DNA from: JBFMAI01 sp040755725
GTDB lineage: Bacteria; Planctomycetota; Phycisphaerae; UBA1845; Fen-1342
NCBI GenBank assembly: GCA_040755725.1
Contig: JBFMAI010000034.1
Location: 34,440 to 98,439, forward strand
Reading direction: 5' to 3'
Length of the DNA: 64,000 nt
Positions within the stretch are counted from its first letter, which is position 1. Every line of letters begins with the position of its first letter. Positions 1 through 7,723 of the stretch are shown here, piece by piece. A model generated the notes under the pieces. It saw only the letters and a program-made list of their open reading frames with translations. It was not told the DNA's origin and ran no database searches. A program made the position numbers and the translations under genes.

Positions 1-2
1 CC

Positions 3-1118
3 GAGTCCGACGACATCCGCACGGACGTGGACAGCTTCGTCAAAGGCGTCCGCCTGGGCACGCCGACGTGGTACGACGACGGCTCGTGCGAGGTGCCGGC
101 GGAGGTGACCGTGGCCAAAGTCGTCGAGACCCTGCGCTCGGCCCACAGTCGGTATTACAAGGGCGACGACGTCAAGACCAGCGACTTCGAGTCCATGACG
201 CAGCGGATCGAGAAGCAGATCATCAAAGTCACGGGCATGGGGGCGCCGCGCCCGGACCTTCCGCCCGAGCTGCCCGTCGGCGCCGCGGAATTGCTCGGCC
301 CGCCGCCGGGGGATTCGGCCCCGCGGCCGCCGATCCCCGACATCTGGAACCAGGTTGGGCCGCAGGGACGGCTGATGGCGATTCGGGCGGCGCGCGTGGA
401 CGCACTACGCAAGCTGGCGGAGCGCATCAAGGGTCTGCGGCTCACGTCGCGGACGCAGGTGCGGGATTTCGTCGCCGAAAGCGATGTCATCACGACCGAG
501 ATGAACGCGTTCCTGGTCGGCGCCGAGGAGGTCGGCGCGCCCTATCTGCACCACAATGAGCTCATCGCCGAGGTGACGCTCCGCATCCCCACCGAGCAGG
601 TCATCACCACGGTCAAGGAACTCCACAGCCGCCATTACAAGGGCGACGACATCAAGGGCCACGACGTCGAGAGCATCGTCAAGACCGTCGTCAAACGGGA
701 CTTTGAGGCCACCGGCAACGGCGTCCCCCCGCCTCAATATCTCCGCCGCTACAACGAGAACGCCGTCGTGCCCGTGCCGGAATGGGCCATGTCGCCGCTG
801 GAAGCCGTCGGCGAGGGCACGGACCCCGCCATCGACACCCCGCAGGGGCGGCTCAAGGCGGCCCGGGCGGCGGAGCTAGACGCGAAACGCAAGCTGGCCG
901 AGCAGGTCGCGGGGCTGCGTTTGCACGGCGAGACGGTCGTCCGCGACTTCGCCGCCGAGCGCGACGAGGTCACCACGATGGTCGATGCGGTCCTCCGGCA
1001 AGCCACCGTGACCAAGACGGAGTTCACCGGCGACACGGCCCGCGTCACCGTCGCGCTGCCCGGCATGCAGGTGTGGGCCGTCTTCAATCAGCAGTACCAG
1101 CGCGAGTCGCGGCGGTAG
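3..1118 (+). CDS. LPP20-like repeat protein, 5' end cut by window edge
   Basis: The reading frame is open to the left edge, and the first codons (ESDDIRTDV) match the ends of the two later modules (ESDVITTEM, ERDEVTTMV), so the gene begins before the window and the GTG at 27 is not its start. At least two full modules follow. Each has an Ala-rich helix of the type GRLxAxRAAxxDAxRKLAE, then GLRL and VRDF, then a beta stretch ending in the signature HSR[YH]YKGDD. The helix resembles the LPP20/FlgP lipoprotein family, whose members sit in the outer membrane or periplasm. The N-terminal signal is not visible here. The next two genes follow closely on the same strand and the third carries the same signature, so the group probably acts together at the envelope. 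Function is inferred from family resemblance only. Confidence 0.7.
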   Translation, partial: ESDDIRTDVDSFVKGVRLGTPTWYDDGSCEVPAEVTVAKVVETLRSAHSRYYKGDDVKTSDFESMTQRIEKQIIKVTGMGAPRPDLPPELPVGAAELLGPPPGDSAPRPPIPDIWNQVGPQGRLMAIRAARVDALRKLAERIKGLRLTSRTQVRDFVAESDVITTEMNAFLVGAEEVGAPYLHHNELIAEVTLRIPTEQVITTVKELHSRHYKGDDIKGHDVESIVKTVVKRDFEATGNGVPPPQYLRRYNENAVVPVPEWAMSPLEAVGEGTDPAIDTPQGRLKAARAAELDAKRKLAEQVAGLRLHGETVVRDFAAERDEVTTMVDAVLRQATVTKTEFTGDTARVTVALPGMQVWAVFNQQYQRESRR

Positions 1119-1159
1119 GGCCGCGCTGCGCCAATCCCCTCGACCATAAGGAGCCGGTC

Positions 1160-1324
1160 ATGCGCACTGTCTATCGTCTATTCGGCCTTCTGACGTGTGG
1201 CCTGTTGACCTTCACCCTGCTCTTCGGTTGTGCGGAGCGCGAGCACCGCAAGATGACCGTCAAGCAGGAGCAGCACGAGGGCGAGGTCGAGCCGGTCGCC
1301 CCGGGTGAGATGATCGTCGAGTAG
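1160..1324 (+). CDS. Small putative lipoprotein (54 aa)
   Basis: The ATG at 1160 is preceded at 6 nt by a strong AAGGAG (1148-1153). The peptide opens MRTVYRLFGLLTCGLL and reaches a cysteine in LLFGC-AER at about residue 23, which fits a type II signal peptide with lipid attachment. The mature part is only about 30 residues, charged (EREHRK, EQHEGEVE), and ends in MIVE. It lies between two LPP20-like genes, 41 nt after the first and about 30 nt before the second, so it is probably co-transcribed with them. No family was recognised. It might be an anchoring or assembly partner for its neighbours, but that is inference from position. Confidence 0.7.
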   Translation: MRTVYRLFGLLTCGLLTFTLLFGCAEREHRKMTVKQEQHEGEVEPVAPGEMIVE

Positions 1325-1355
1325 GATCGCCGCGTTGGGCACCAGGAGTCCGCGC

Positions 1356-2663
1356 GTGACGTGCTGTTCGCGGCTGGTCGCGCTGGCGGGGACCGTGGCG
1401 GTGCTGGGGGGCGCGCCGGCGGCCCGCGCGCAGAGCCCCACGTCGGCAACGCCCGAGCAGCAGACGCGACTCGAAACCGTCGCGCTGGCCAAGGCGCGAA
1501 CCGAGGCCTTTCGCCGGCTCGGCACGCTCCCTCTGGCACCGGACCGGGCGCTGGCTGACGCGCTGGCGGGCGACGTCGATCTCGACCGCGCCTTGCGCCT
1601 CTGGGCCCGCACGCGACCACGACACGGCGGCGTCCGGCTGTACTCCGACGGCGTGTGCGAGTGCGACGTTCGCCTCGAGCCCGACGAAGTCCGGGCGCAG
1701 CTCGCGCAGCTAGCGGCGGACCGACCGCAGCCTCCGTGGGACTCCGACCGCCTCGCGCGGGCCGCCGCCGGCTGGCCGGTCATCCAGGTCACCGGCCGGG
1801 CGACGCTCGACGAAATTGCCGCGGCGAGCGGTCCCCCTGGTTGGGAGGACGTGAGCGCCGCGGGTCAGGAGCTGGCCCGGGCAGCCGCGCGGGCCGACGC
1901 GCAGGCCGCCCTGCTGACCGAGGTGGGGCGGCTGAAGGTCACGCACGCCCGCCGTCTGCACGAGTTCCTGGACTCCGACGCCGCCGTGCGCGACGCCGTT
2001 CGCGCCGAATTGGAGCGGGCGGCAAACGCGCGGGTCGAGTTGGCGGCGGACCAACTCGCGGTCGTGGAGGTGCGCATCGGCCTCCGCGAACTGCTGCGAA
2101 TCGTGACCCGCGTTCATCAGGAGCACTATCGCGGGTCGGACTTCGAGGCGGCCGATTTCCGTCAGATGGTCCTGCTGGCCGGCCGTGAAGAGGTGGCGGC
2201 AATCGGCCTCGCCCCACCGCCGGCCAGGACCATTCTGACCACACGCTACGAACCGCTTGAGCTCGACGTGCCGCCGTGGGCCGGCGCCACGCTGAGCGCG
2301 CTCGGCCGTTACGAGCCGACGGACAACGAGTCGCCGGACGAGGCGACACGCCGCGAGGCCGCCCGGCTCGATGCTCTCGACCATTTGTACGCCCAAATGA
2401 CGAAGCTCGTCATCCGGGAGGATGTCCCCGTCGGGGCCTTCCTGAGCTATCATTCGCACTTGAAGAGCGACGTGGCCCTCTTTCTCAGCGGCGCGCGGCC
2501 CGTTGGTCGTCCCGTCACCAAGCCCGACGGCACGACCGAGCTGAAAGTTGAATTGCCGCTCCGGCGTCTGTGGGAGATTCTCCGCCGCGCGATGACCGTG
2601 GAAGAGGTCGAGCCCGCGGCGATGTCACCGTCGACGCGACCGGCGACGGCCGGGCCGCGATGA
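1356..2663 (+). CDS. Exported LPP20-like repeat protein
   Basis: The GTG at 1356 is chosen over the upstream TTG at 1335 because AGGAG lies at 1344-1348, 7 nt before it. The product begins MTCCSRLVALAGTVAVLGG and has an Ala-rich signal-peptide cleavage region (APAARAQS) near residue 26. The body repeats the helix type seen in the first gene (for example RREAARLDALDHLYAQMTKL) and carries one copy of the shared signature as HQEHYRGSD, near nt 2115-2140. This places it as a diverged paralogue of the 5'-truncated gene at the window start. The family resemblance is to LPP20/FlgP-type envelope proteins, with no catalytic motif. It ends 10 nt before the FlgT-like gene, consistent with one operon. 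Confidence 0.7.
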   Translation: MTCCSRLVALAGTVAVLGGAPAARAQSPTSATPEQQTRLETVALAKARTEAFRRLGTLPLAPDRALADALAGDVDLDRALRLWARTRPRHGGVRLYSDGVCECDVRLEPDEVRAQLAQLAADRPQPPWDSDRLARAAAGWPVIQVTGRATLDEIAAASGPPGWEDVSAAGQELARAAARADAQAALLTEVGRLKVTHARRLHEFLDSDAAVRDAVRAELERAANARVELAADQLAVVEVRIGLRELLRIVTRVHQEHYRGSDFEAADFRQMVLLAGREEVAAIGLAPPPARTILTTRYEPLELDVPPWAGATLSALGRYEPTDNESPDEATRREAARLDALDHLYAQMTKLVIREDVPVGAFLSYHSHLKSDVALFLSGARPVGRPVTKPDGTTELKVELPLRRLWEILRRAMTVEEVEPAAMSPSTRPATAGPR

Positions 2664-2673
2664 GGAACTGCCG

Positions 2674-3861
2674 ATGAAACCGATCGCCTGTGGCTTCGTG
2701 GGCCTGCTTCTCCCGCTGCTGGCGCTGGGGCAAGCGACGTCGCCGCCGCCGGAGCAACCCGCCCCACAGACCAGGACGGTGACCGTGACCGCCGAGGGCT
2801 TCAACCGCGATGACGCGCTTCAGCAGGCGTTGCGCAAGGCCCTGGAGGAGGGCGCGGGCGTGCAACTGGCGGGCTACTCGCAGGTCGAGAACTACGCATT
2901 GGTCCGCGACACGATTTACAGCCGCGCCGCCGGCATCGTCACGGATTACCGCGTGCTGCGCGGCCCGACCGAGGTCGCCAATGGGGCGTGGGAGATCACC
3001 ATCGAGGCCACTGTCCGCGCGGATGCCGTCGCGCAGGCGTGGGGCGAGGTCCAGAACGTGCTCGATCAGATCGGCCGCCCGCGCATCCTCGTCTGGATCG
3101 ACGAGCGGATCGACGGGCGCCTGGAGCCTTCGTCCGTCGTCGAAAGCGGGATCGAAGAGCTGTTCGTCAAGGCCGGGTTCGACCTGGTCGCGCGGCAGGC
3201 CGTGGAGGACATCCGTCGCCGCGAGGCCGCCGCCGCCGAGTCCGAGCAGGATGCCGCCAAGCTCGCCCGCCTCGCCAAGGAGGCCGGCGCCCACATCTTC
3301 ATCCGCGGCCACGCCAACGCCGACCGGGCCGGACTGGAGAACCTCTATGGCGTCCCGGCGGCGTTCTACAACTGCGACGTGCAGGCCAAGGTGTACGCGA
3401 CCGACACGGCCCGCCTGCTGGCGAGCGAAACCATCCCGGTGACCCGCCGCGGCGTCCGCTCGCGCAGTGAGTTCAGTCCGCAGGCGGCGCGGGCCGCGCT
3501 CGTCGCCGCCACGTTCCCGCAGAACACGACCCGCCGCGAGCCGGCGCTGGCGATCAAGCTGGTCGAATCGGTCATGCAGCAGTGGTCCACACAGATCAGT
3601 TTCGGTGGCGACATCGAAATCGAGGTCGAGAACATCGACTTCAAGACGTTTGTGGCCCTGAAGAAGGCACTGGCCGAGATCGAGCGGGTGAAGTCGGTGG
3701 ACGGGGATTTCACGTCGAACACGGGCAAGTTCCGGCTGCGGGCCCAAATGCAAGCGCAAACGCTGGCCGAACGGCTCACCGAGAAGCCCTTCGACGCTTG
3801 GCTGGAGGTGGTGGACCTCAAGCCGAACCGCATCCAGGCCAAGGCGGTGGCGAAACCCTGA
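2674..3861 (+). CDS. FlgT-like exported protein
   Basis: The ATG at 2674 starts a signal peptide (MKPIACGFVGLLLPLLALG). Residues about 33-115 look like the N-terminal domain of flagellar assembly protein FlgT: VTVTAEGFNRDDALQQAL, then a conserved 'YSQVENYALVRD', then 'SRAAGIVTDYRVL'. A middle region (about 125-260) alternates strands and helices like a TolB/CsgG-type periplasmic fold, including RPRILVWIDERIDG. The C-terminal third resembles a small alpha/beta domain (FGGDIEIEVENIDFKTF). In Vibrio, FlgT is encoded with the LPP20 protein FlgP and helps build the outer rings of the flagellar motor. Here it follows LPP20-like genes, but no other flagellar gene is visible, so a non-flagellar envelope role is possible. 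Length is 395 aa. Confidence 0.65.
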   Translation: MKPIACGFVGLLLPLLALGQATSPPPEQPAPQTRTVTVTAEGFNRDDALQQALRKALEEGAGVQLAGYSQVENYALVRDTIYSRAAGIVTDYRVLRGPTEVANGAWEITIEATVRADAVAQAWGEVQNVLDQIGRPRILVWIDERIDGRLEPSSVVESGIEELFVKAGFDLVARQAVEDIRRREAAAAESEQDAAKLARLAKEAGAHIFIRGHANADRAGLENLYGVPAAFYNCDVQAKVYATDTARLLASETIPVTRRGVRSRSEFSPQAARAALVAATFPQNTTRREPALAIKLVESVMQQWSTQISFGGDIEIEVENIDFKTFVALKKALAEIERVKSVDGDFTSNTGKFRLRAQMQAQTLAERLTEKPFDAWLEVVDLKPNRIQAKAVAKP

Positions 3862-3893
3862 CGACGTGCGCGGCGCCGCGAAGCAGCGCGCCG

Positions 3894-4000
3894 CCCCCCC
3901 TCCCTCTCTGGGAGGGGTTGGGGGTGGGTGGCCGCGTCCACTCGGTATCACGTTCTGACGTTCCCACGCGGTGTGGGACGGGTTGGGGGAGGGCGCCCGT
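3894..4000. repeat. Two copies of a G-rich/C-rich short palindromic repeat
   Basis: Positions 3894-3929 contain a C-run, CCCTCTCTGGGAGGGGTTGG and a G-rich tail. Positions 3961-4000 contain a related unit with GTGTGGGACGGGTTGGGG. The shared core GGGACGGGTTGGGG-type sequence sits next to an inverted C-rich arm, so each copy can fold. This resembles dispersed intergenic repeats of REP/MITE type found in many GC-rich bacteria. The stretch 3862-4175 otherwise shows no convincing gene. Confidence 0.5.
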
Positions 4001-4175
4001 CCCCGCACCTACGTTCGACTCCCGCCTTTCACCGAGGACCGGCGTGTCACTGCTCAGGAGTAGTGGCACGCCGCCGCGACGGGGGTCTGATGGAGTCGAA
4101 GCCGGCGAAAGCGACGATTTATCGGGCGACGCGGCGGCCATTCGAGCTCGCCGCGGCGGAACAGCGAAAAAAGCG

Positions 4176-4204
4176 TTGACGCCCCGGGGGTGGTCGGTTA
4201 CATT
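4176..4204 (+). promoter_or_regulatory. Sigma-70-type promoter for the PEP-CTERM gene
   Basis: TTGACG at 4176-4181 and TACATT at 4199-4204 are separated by exactly 17 nt. Transcription from about 4211 would give a leader of roughly 250 nt before the ATG at 4464. Confidence 0.6.
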
Positions 4205-4463
4205 AACGATTGGAGTAAGGAGTAAAGGAGTAATCAGTACCCACGCCCGTAGTACCCCCCGGAAAGAAACGCGGGCTGCAACGACCTCGTGACGGCGTGA
4301 GTGCCAGCCGGCCAAGGTGTCTTCGTCGGCTTTGACGCGGTGAATCGGAAGCACGCAAGATGGTCTTGCGCGCTTCGTTATGGAGGAGGCGGGTGAAGAC
4401 GTTGAAGGGTGTTCCTGCACGTCATCCCGCTCGAGTGTTCTCTTTTTCACAAAGGAGAAGGGG
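4205..4463 (+). other. Long 5' leader with GGAGTAA repeats
   Basis: The interval between the promoter and the PEP-CTERM start codon holds three near-tandem GGAGTAA units at 4212-4233, followed by about 200 nt of GC-rich sequence with self-complementary stretches. The real ribosome binding site is AAGGAG at 4452-4457. No known riboswitch core was recognised. The repeats could be decoy ribosome binding sites or a protein/RNA binding site. Confidence 0.35.
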
Positions 4464-5171
4464 ATGAAAAGAACCGTCCTGTTGTTGGCCGTCGTCGTGA
4501 TGGCCTCGAGTGCGTACGCCGCCTTGATCTATGACAATGGCGGCTTCATCACGCAGCCCGGCAACCCGGCCTGGAGCCAGTGCGCCGCCACCCGTAACAC
4601 CGCGGGCAGCAACTTCAACAACGCGTCCCCCGGCGCGGTGGCCGATGACTTCACCATCCCGGCGGGCCAGTTCTGGAACCTGACCGAGCTGGAGTTCTAC
4701 GGCTATCAGACCGGCAGCTCCACCACCTCCACGTTCACCGGCATGTACGTCCGCATCTTCAACGGCTCGCCGTTGGGCGGCGCCAGCGTCCTCTGGGGCG
4801 ACACCACCACCAACCGGCTGACCAGCTCGGTGTGGTCCGGCGTGTATCGCGTGTTCAACGGCTCGATCGGCGACACCCAGCGCCCGGTCATGAAGAACAT
4901 GGTCACGCTGTCCGGCTCGCCGCAGCTCGGCCCCGGCACGTACTACATCGCGGTGTCGGCGACCGGCAGCCTGACGTCGGGCCCTTGGGCCAACTACACC
5001 GAGCCCGAGCTCGCCACGGATAATGCCCAGCAGTTCTGGGGCAGCGCGTGGCAGATGATGCTCGCTCCGACGAACAAGGGCGACCTGCCGTTCAAACTCT
5101 ACGGCGACGTGGTGCCTGAGCCCGCCAGCCTGCTGCTGCTGGGCCTCGGCCTGCTGCTCCGCCGTCGCTAA
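4464..5171 (+). CDS. PEP-CTERM sorting domain protein
   Basis: The ATG at 4464 is set by AAGGAG 6 nt upstream. The 235-residue product has a signal peptide (MKRTVLLLAVVVMASSAYA) and a mature beta-rich body without catalytic motifs. Its C-terminus is VPEPASLLLLGLGLLLRRR: a PEP motif, a hydrophobic segment and an Arg cluster, which is the signal recognised by exosortase. Such proteins are exported, cut at PEP and displayed or released with exopolysaccharide. No exosortase gene lies in this window, so processing must be provided elsewhere. The gene stands alone between a promoter and an intrinsic terminator. The specific role is unknown. Confidence 0.9.
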   Translation: MKRTVLLLAVVVMASSAYAALIYDNGGFITQPGNPAWSQCAATRNTAGSNFNNASPGAVADDFTIPAGQFWNLTELEFYGYQTGSSTTSTFTGMYVRIFNGSPLGGASVLWGDTTTNRLTSSVWSGVYRVFNGSIGDTQRPVMKNMVTLSGSPQLGPGTYYIAVSATGSLTSGPWANYTEPELATDNAQQFWGSAWQMMLAPTNKGDLPFKLYGDVVPEPASLLLLGLGLLLRRR

Positions 5172-5213
5172 GCACGGCGCGTTACTTAGTTGACTCTGTC
5201 CTGAAGATCGTTC

Positions 5214-5248
5214 AGCCCCGGCGATTGCCAGCGCCGGGGCTTCTTTAT
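5214..5248 (+). terminator. Rho-independent terminator after the PEP-CTERM gene
   Basis: AGCCCCGGCG (5214-5223) pairs perfectly with CGCCGGGGCT (5232-5241) across an 8-nt loop and is followed by TCTTTAT. It sits 42 nt past the stop codon. Confidence 0.85.
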
Positions 5249-5284
5249 GCGCCCGTCGCGGCGAGGTGGCCCTCGGGCACGTGG

Positions 5285-6331
5285 CTAAGACTGCGCGTCG
5301 CTGGTGCGCTCGCGCGCCTTTCGCAAGGCGTCCGCCCCGCGTGGGTGGCACCGGGCGTGGACCTCCTGAAGCCGCCGGGTCTGCACATGCGTGTAAATCT
5401 CGGTCGTGGCGATGTTCGCATGTCCCAGCAGTTCCTGCACCACGCGCAGGTCCGCGCCGCCCTCCAACAGGTGTGTGGCAAAGCTGTGCCGCAGCGTGTG
5501 CGGGCTGACTTTCCCCGCGATGCCGCGCCGTCGGGCCTCACGCCGCACGAGCGACCACACCGCCGTGCGGTCCAGCGGCCCCCCGGTGCGCGACAAAAAC
5601 AGCGGCAGCGTCGCCATGACGGCCCGCGGCGGCGGCCACTCGTAACGCCCGTGCCGCACACCCTGGTCGATGAGCTTGGGCCGCAGGTGCTCCAGGTAGG
5701 CTTCCACCGCGTCGGCGGCCGGGCGACCCAGCGGCGTGACCCGCTCCTTCCGCCCCTTGCCCAGGCAGCGCACGTAACCGGTCTTCAGGTTCACGTCCGT
5801 CGCCCGCAATCCGCACAACTCGCTCACGCGCAAGCCGCTCGCATAGAACAACTCCAGAATCGCCCGATCGCGCAGGCCCAAGGGCTGGGCCACGTCCGGC
5901 GACGTCACCAGCTCCACCGTGCGGTCCAGGTTCAGCGTCGCGGGCAACCGCTGCCACTGCTTGGGCAACTCGATCAGCGCCGTGCGGTCCTCGGCCATCT
6001 GGCCGGTCAGGTGCAACCACCGCAGCCACATCCGCAGCGCGACCACCCGACGGGCCAGCGTCGTCTCCTTGTGCCCCCGCCCGCTCTGCTCGACGAGATA
6101 CTCCTGAATCAGCCCGCACGACAGGCGCGACCAGTCCTCGACCCCGTGCCGCCGCAGGAAATCCCCGAATTGCAGCAGGTCCCGCCGGTAAGCCGCCAGC
6201 GTGTTGGCCGCCAGGCCGAGTTCGACGGTCTGGTAGACGCGAAAAGCATCCAGCGATTGCAGGAACCGTGCGGCACAGGCGGGTGGCGGGACCAACCGCG
6301 ACCGCGGTGGCCGGGGGGAGGGCTGGGCCAC
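5285..6331 (-). CDS. xerD: Tyrosine recombinase XerC/XerD
   Basis: This 348-residue protein is a site-specific recombinase of the kind that resolves chromosome dimers at dif. The N-terminal SAM-like core-binding domain spans about residues 22-115 (NTLAAYRRDLLQFGDFL). The catalytic domain carries all expected residues: Arg168 in ASGLRVSEL, Lys192 in GKGRKER, His278/Arg281 in HTLRHSF, His304 in LLGHANI and nucleophile Tyr313 in TEIYTHV. The start is a GTG with GAGGTG just upstream. XerC and XerD cannot be separated reliably by eye. The overall form is closer to XerD, and the N-terminus is about 20 residues longer than usual. It is transcribed alone, divergently from the L,D-transpeptidase. Confidence 0.9.
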   Translation of the reverse strand: MAQPSPRPPRSRLVPPPACAARFLQSLDAFRVYQTVELGLAANTLAAYRRDLLQFGDFLRRHGVEDWSRLSCGLIQEYLVEQSGRGHKETTLARRVVALRMWLRWLHLTGQMAEDRTALIELPKQWQRLPATLNLDRTVELVTSPDVAQPLGLRDRAILELFYASGLRVSELCGLRATDVNLKTGYVRCLGKGRKERVTPLGRPAADAVEAYLEHLRPKLIDQGVRHGRYEWPPPRAVMATLPLFLSRTGGPLDRTAVWSLVRREARRRGIAGKVSPHTLRHSFATHLLEGGADLRVVQELLGHANIATTEIYTHVQTRRLQEVHARCHPRGADALRKARERTSDAQS

Positions 6332-6547
6332 GTGTCACCTCGCTTCCATGCGTGGTCGCGGCGCTCCGCACCGCCGCGCCCGGCAGTCTACCACGCCCCG
6401 CAGCCGGCCGCAGCCCCGCCGGCAACCGTCGGAAGCGACGATGTCCCGGGTTCGGCCTATGGCCGTCACGCGAACGACGGAGTATCTTGGAGCGCCCCCC
6501 GGCCAGGATGGCCGTCGCGGGCTGTTGTCCGCCCAGGAGGTGGCCGC

Positions 6548-7723
6548 ATGATTCGCCCGCGTCGTCGTCGTCGTTCCCCCCGTACACTGGTGCTGCTCAG
6601 TGCCGTGCCGGCCATCGCGGTCGGCTTGGCCCTCGGAGGCTGGTGGTGGTTTGGCCGGGGCGGCGCGGCCCCGGCCGCGCAGGACGTGGCGGAGGCGAAA
6701 GCGTCGCCGCCGGCTGCCGCCGAACCCGCGCCAAAACTCGCCGACAAGCCTGCGCCGACGGCAAGCACGCCGCCGCGTGACGTGGCCCTGGCCCGCGACG
6801 AACAGGTGATTCTCCCCGCCAAGCCCGCGCCGCCGCCCACGACACAGGAAGCGATTCGCTCGGCGTTCCGGTTTTCGGCGGCGGCCGATGCCGACCCGCC
6901 AGACAAGCCGCCGGACACCGCCCCCGCCCCGAACGATCCCACGACGCAGAGGGCAGTGGTCGACGCGCGCAGCGGGCACCGGGGCATCGACGCGGCGCGC
7001 CGACTACTCGACTCCGGCCGGATCATCGAGGCCCGTCATCAGCTCAATGCGCTGCTCGGCAGCGCGTTGTCGGAGAGCGAGCAGGCGGAGGTGCGCGGCC
7101 TGTTGACGCGCATCACGGACGACACGATCTTCTCGCCGCGCCGTCTGCCGGACGACCCGCTGACGGACACCTACGTCGTACAGCCCGGCGACCGGCTGCT
7201 GCACATCGGGCGGAAGTTCGACGTGCCGTACGAAATCCTGATGCACATCAATCGCATCAGCGACGCAAGCAAGCTCCGCGCCCAACAAACGCTGAAGGTG
7301 CCGCGCGGGCCGTTCCATGCCAAGATCATCAAGTCCAAATTCCGCTTGGACGTCTACCTCGGCGACCTCTACGTCCGCAGTTTCCGCGTCGGTCTCGGCA
7401 CCGCCGGCGGCACCCCCGAGGGCACCTGGCGCGTCAAGGAACGCCTGCCGAACCCGACGTATTATCCGCCGGCGTCCGCTCCCGATAAGCGCATTATTCC
7501 GCCCGACGACCCCGCCAATCCCCTCGGCGAGCACTGGATCGGCCTGGAGGGCCTCGACGGTGACGCCAAGGGCCGCGAGGGCTACGGCATCCACGGAACG
7601 ATTGAGCCGGAGTCAATCGGACGGGCCGTCTCGCTCGGGTGCATCCGCATGCACAACGAAGACGTGGCGTTTCTGTACCAACTCCTGCTGCCGGGGCGAT
7701 CGACGGTGACCATCCTCCCGTGA
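6548..7723 (+). CDS. LysM domain L,D-transpeptidase (YkuD family)
   Basis: The ATG at 6548 follows AGGAGG (6535-6540) at 7 nt. The 391-residue product has an Arg-rich N-terminus and one membrane segment (LVLLSAVPAIAVGLALGGWW), then a long Pro/Ala-rich linker. A LysM peptidoglycan-binding module follows at about residues 207-251 (YVVQPGDRLLHIGRKF). The YkuD catalytic domain fills about 258-390, with His349 in GIHGT and the active Cys365 in SLGCIRMHNED. Such enzymes make 3-3 cross-links in peptidoglycan or attach proteins to it, in the periplasm. The stop codon overlaps the start of the MBOAT gene, so the two are probably translated together. Confidence 0.9.
   Translation: MIRPRRRRRSPRTLVLLSAVPAIAVGLALGGWWWFGRGGAAPAAQDVAEAKASPPAAAEPAPKLADKPAPTASTPPRDVALARDEQVILPAKPAPPPTTQEAIRSAFRFSAAADADPPDKPPDTAPAPNDPTTQRAVVDARSGHRGIDAARRLLDSGRIIEARHQLNALLGSALSESEQAEVRGLLTRITDDTIFSPRRLPDDPLTDTYVVQPGDRLLHIGRKFDVPYEILMHINRISDASKLRAQQTLKVPRGPFHAKIIKSKFRLDVYLGDLYVRSFRVGLGTAGGTPEGTWRVKERLPNPTYYPPASAPDKRIIPPDDPANPLGEHWIGLEGLDGDAKGREGYGIHGTIEPESIGRAVSLGCIRMHNEDVAFLYQLLLPGRSTVTILP

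Noticed and set aside
3928..4179. 83-codon frame upstream of the PEP-CTERM gene
   Set aside because: It begins inside G-rich repeats, has no ribosome binding site, and ends across the -35 box of the promoter.
5225..6547. Long plus-strand open frame upstream of the L,D-transpeptidase
   Set aside because: It is the antisense of xerD and is Arg/Pro-rich. The ribosome binding site AGGAGG and the membrane segment place the real start at 6548.
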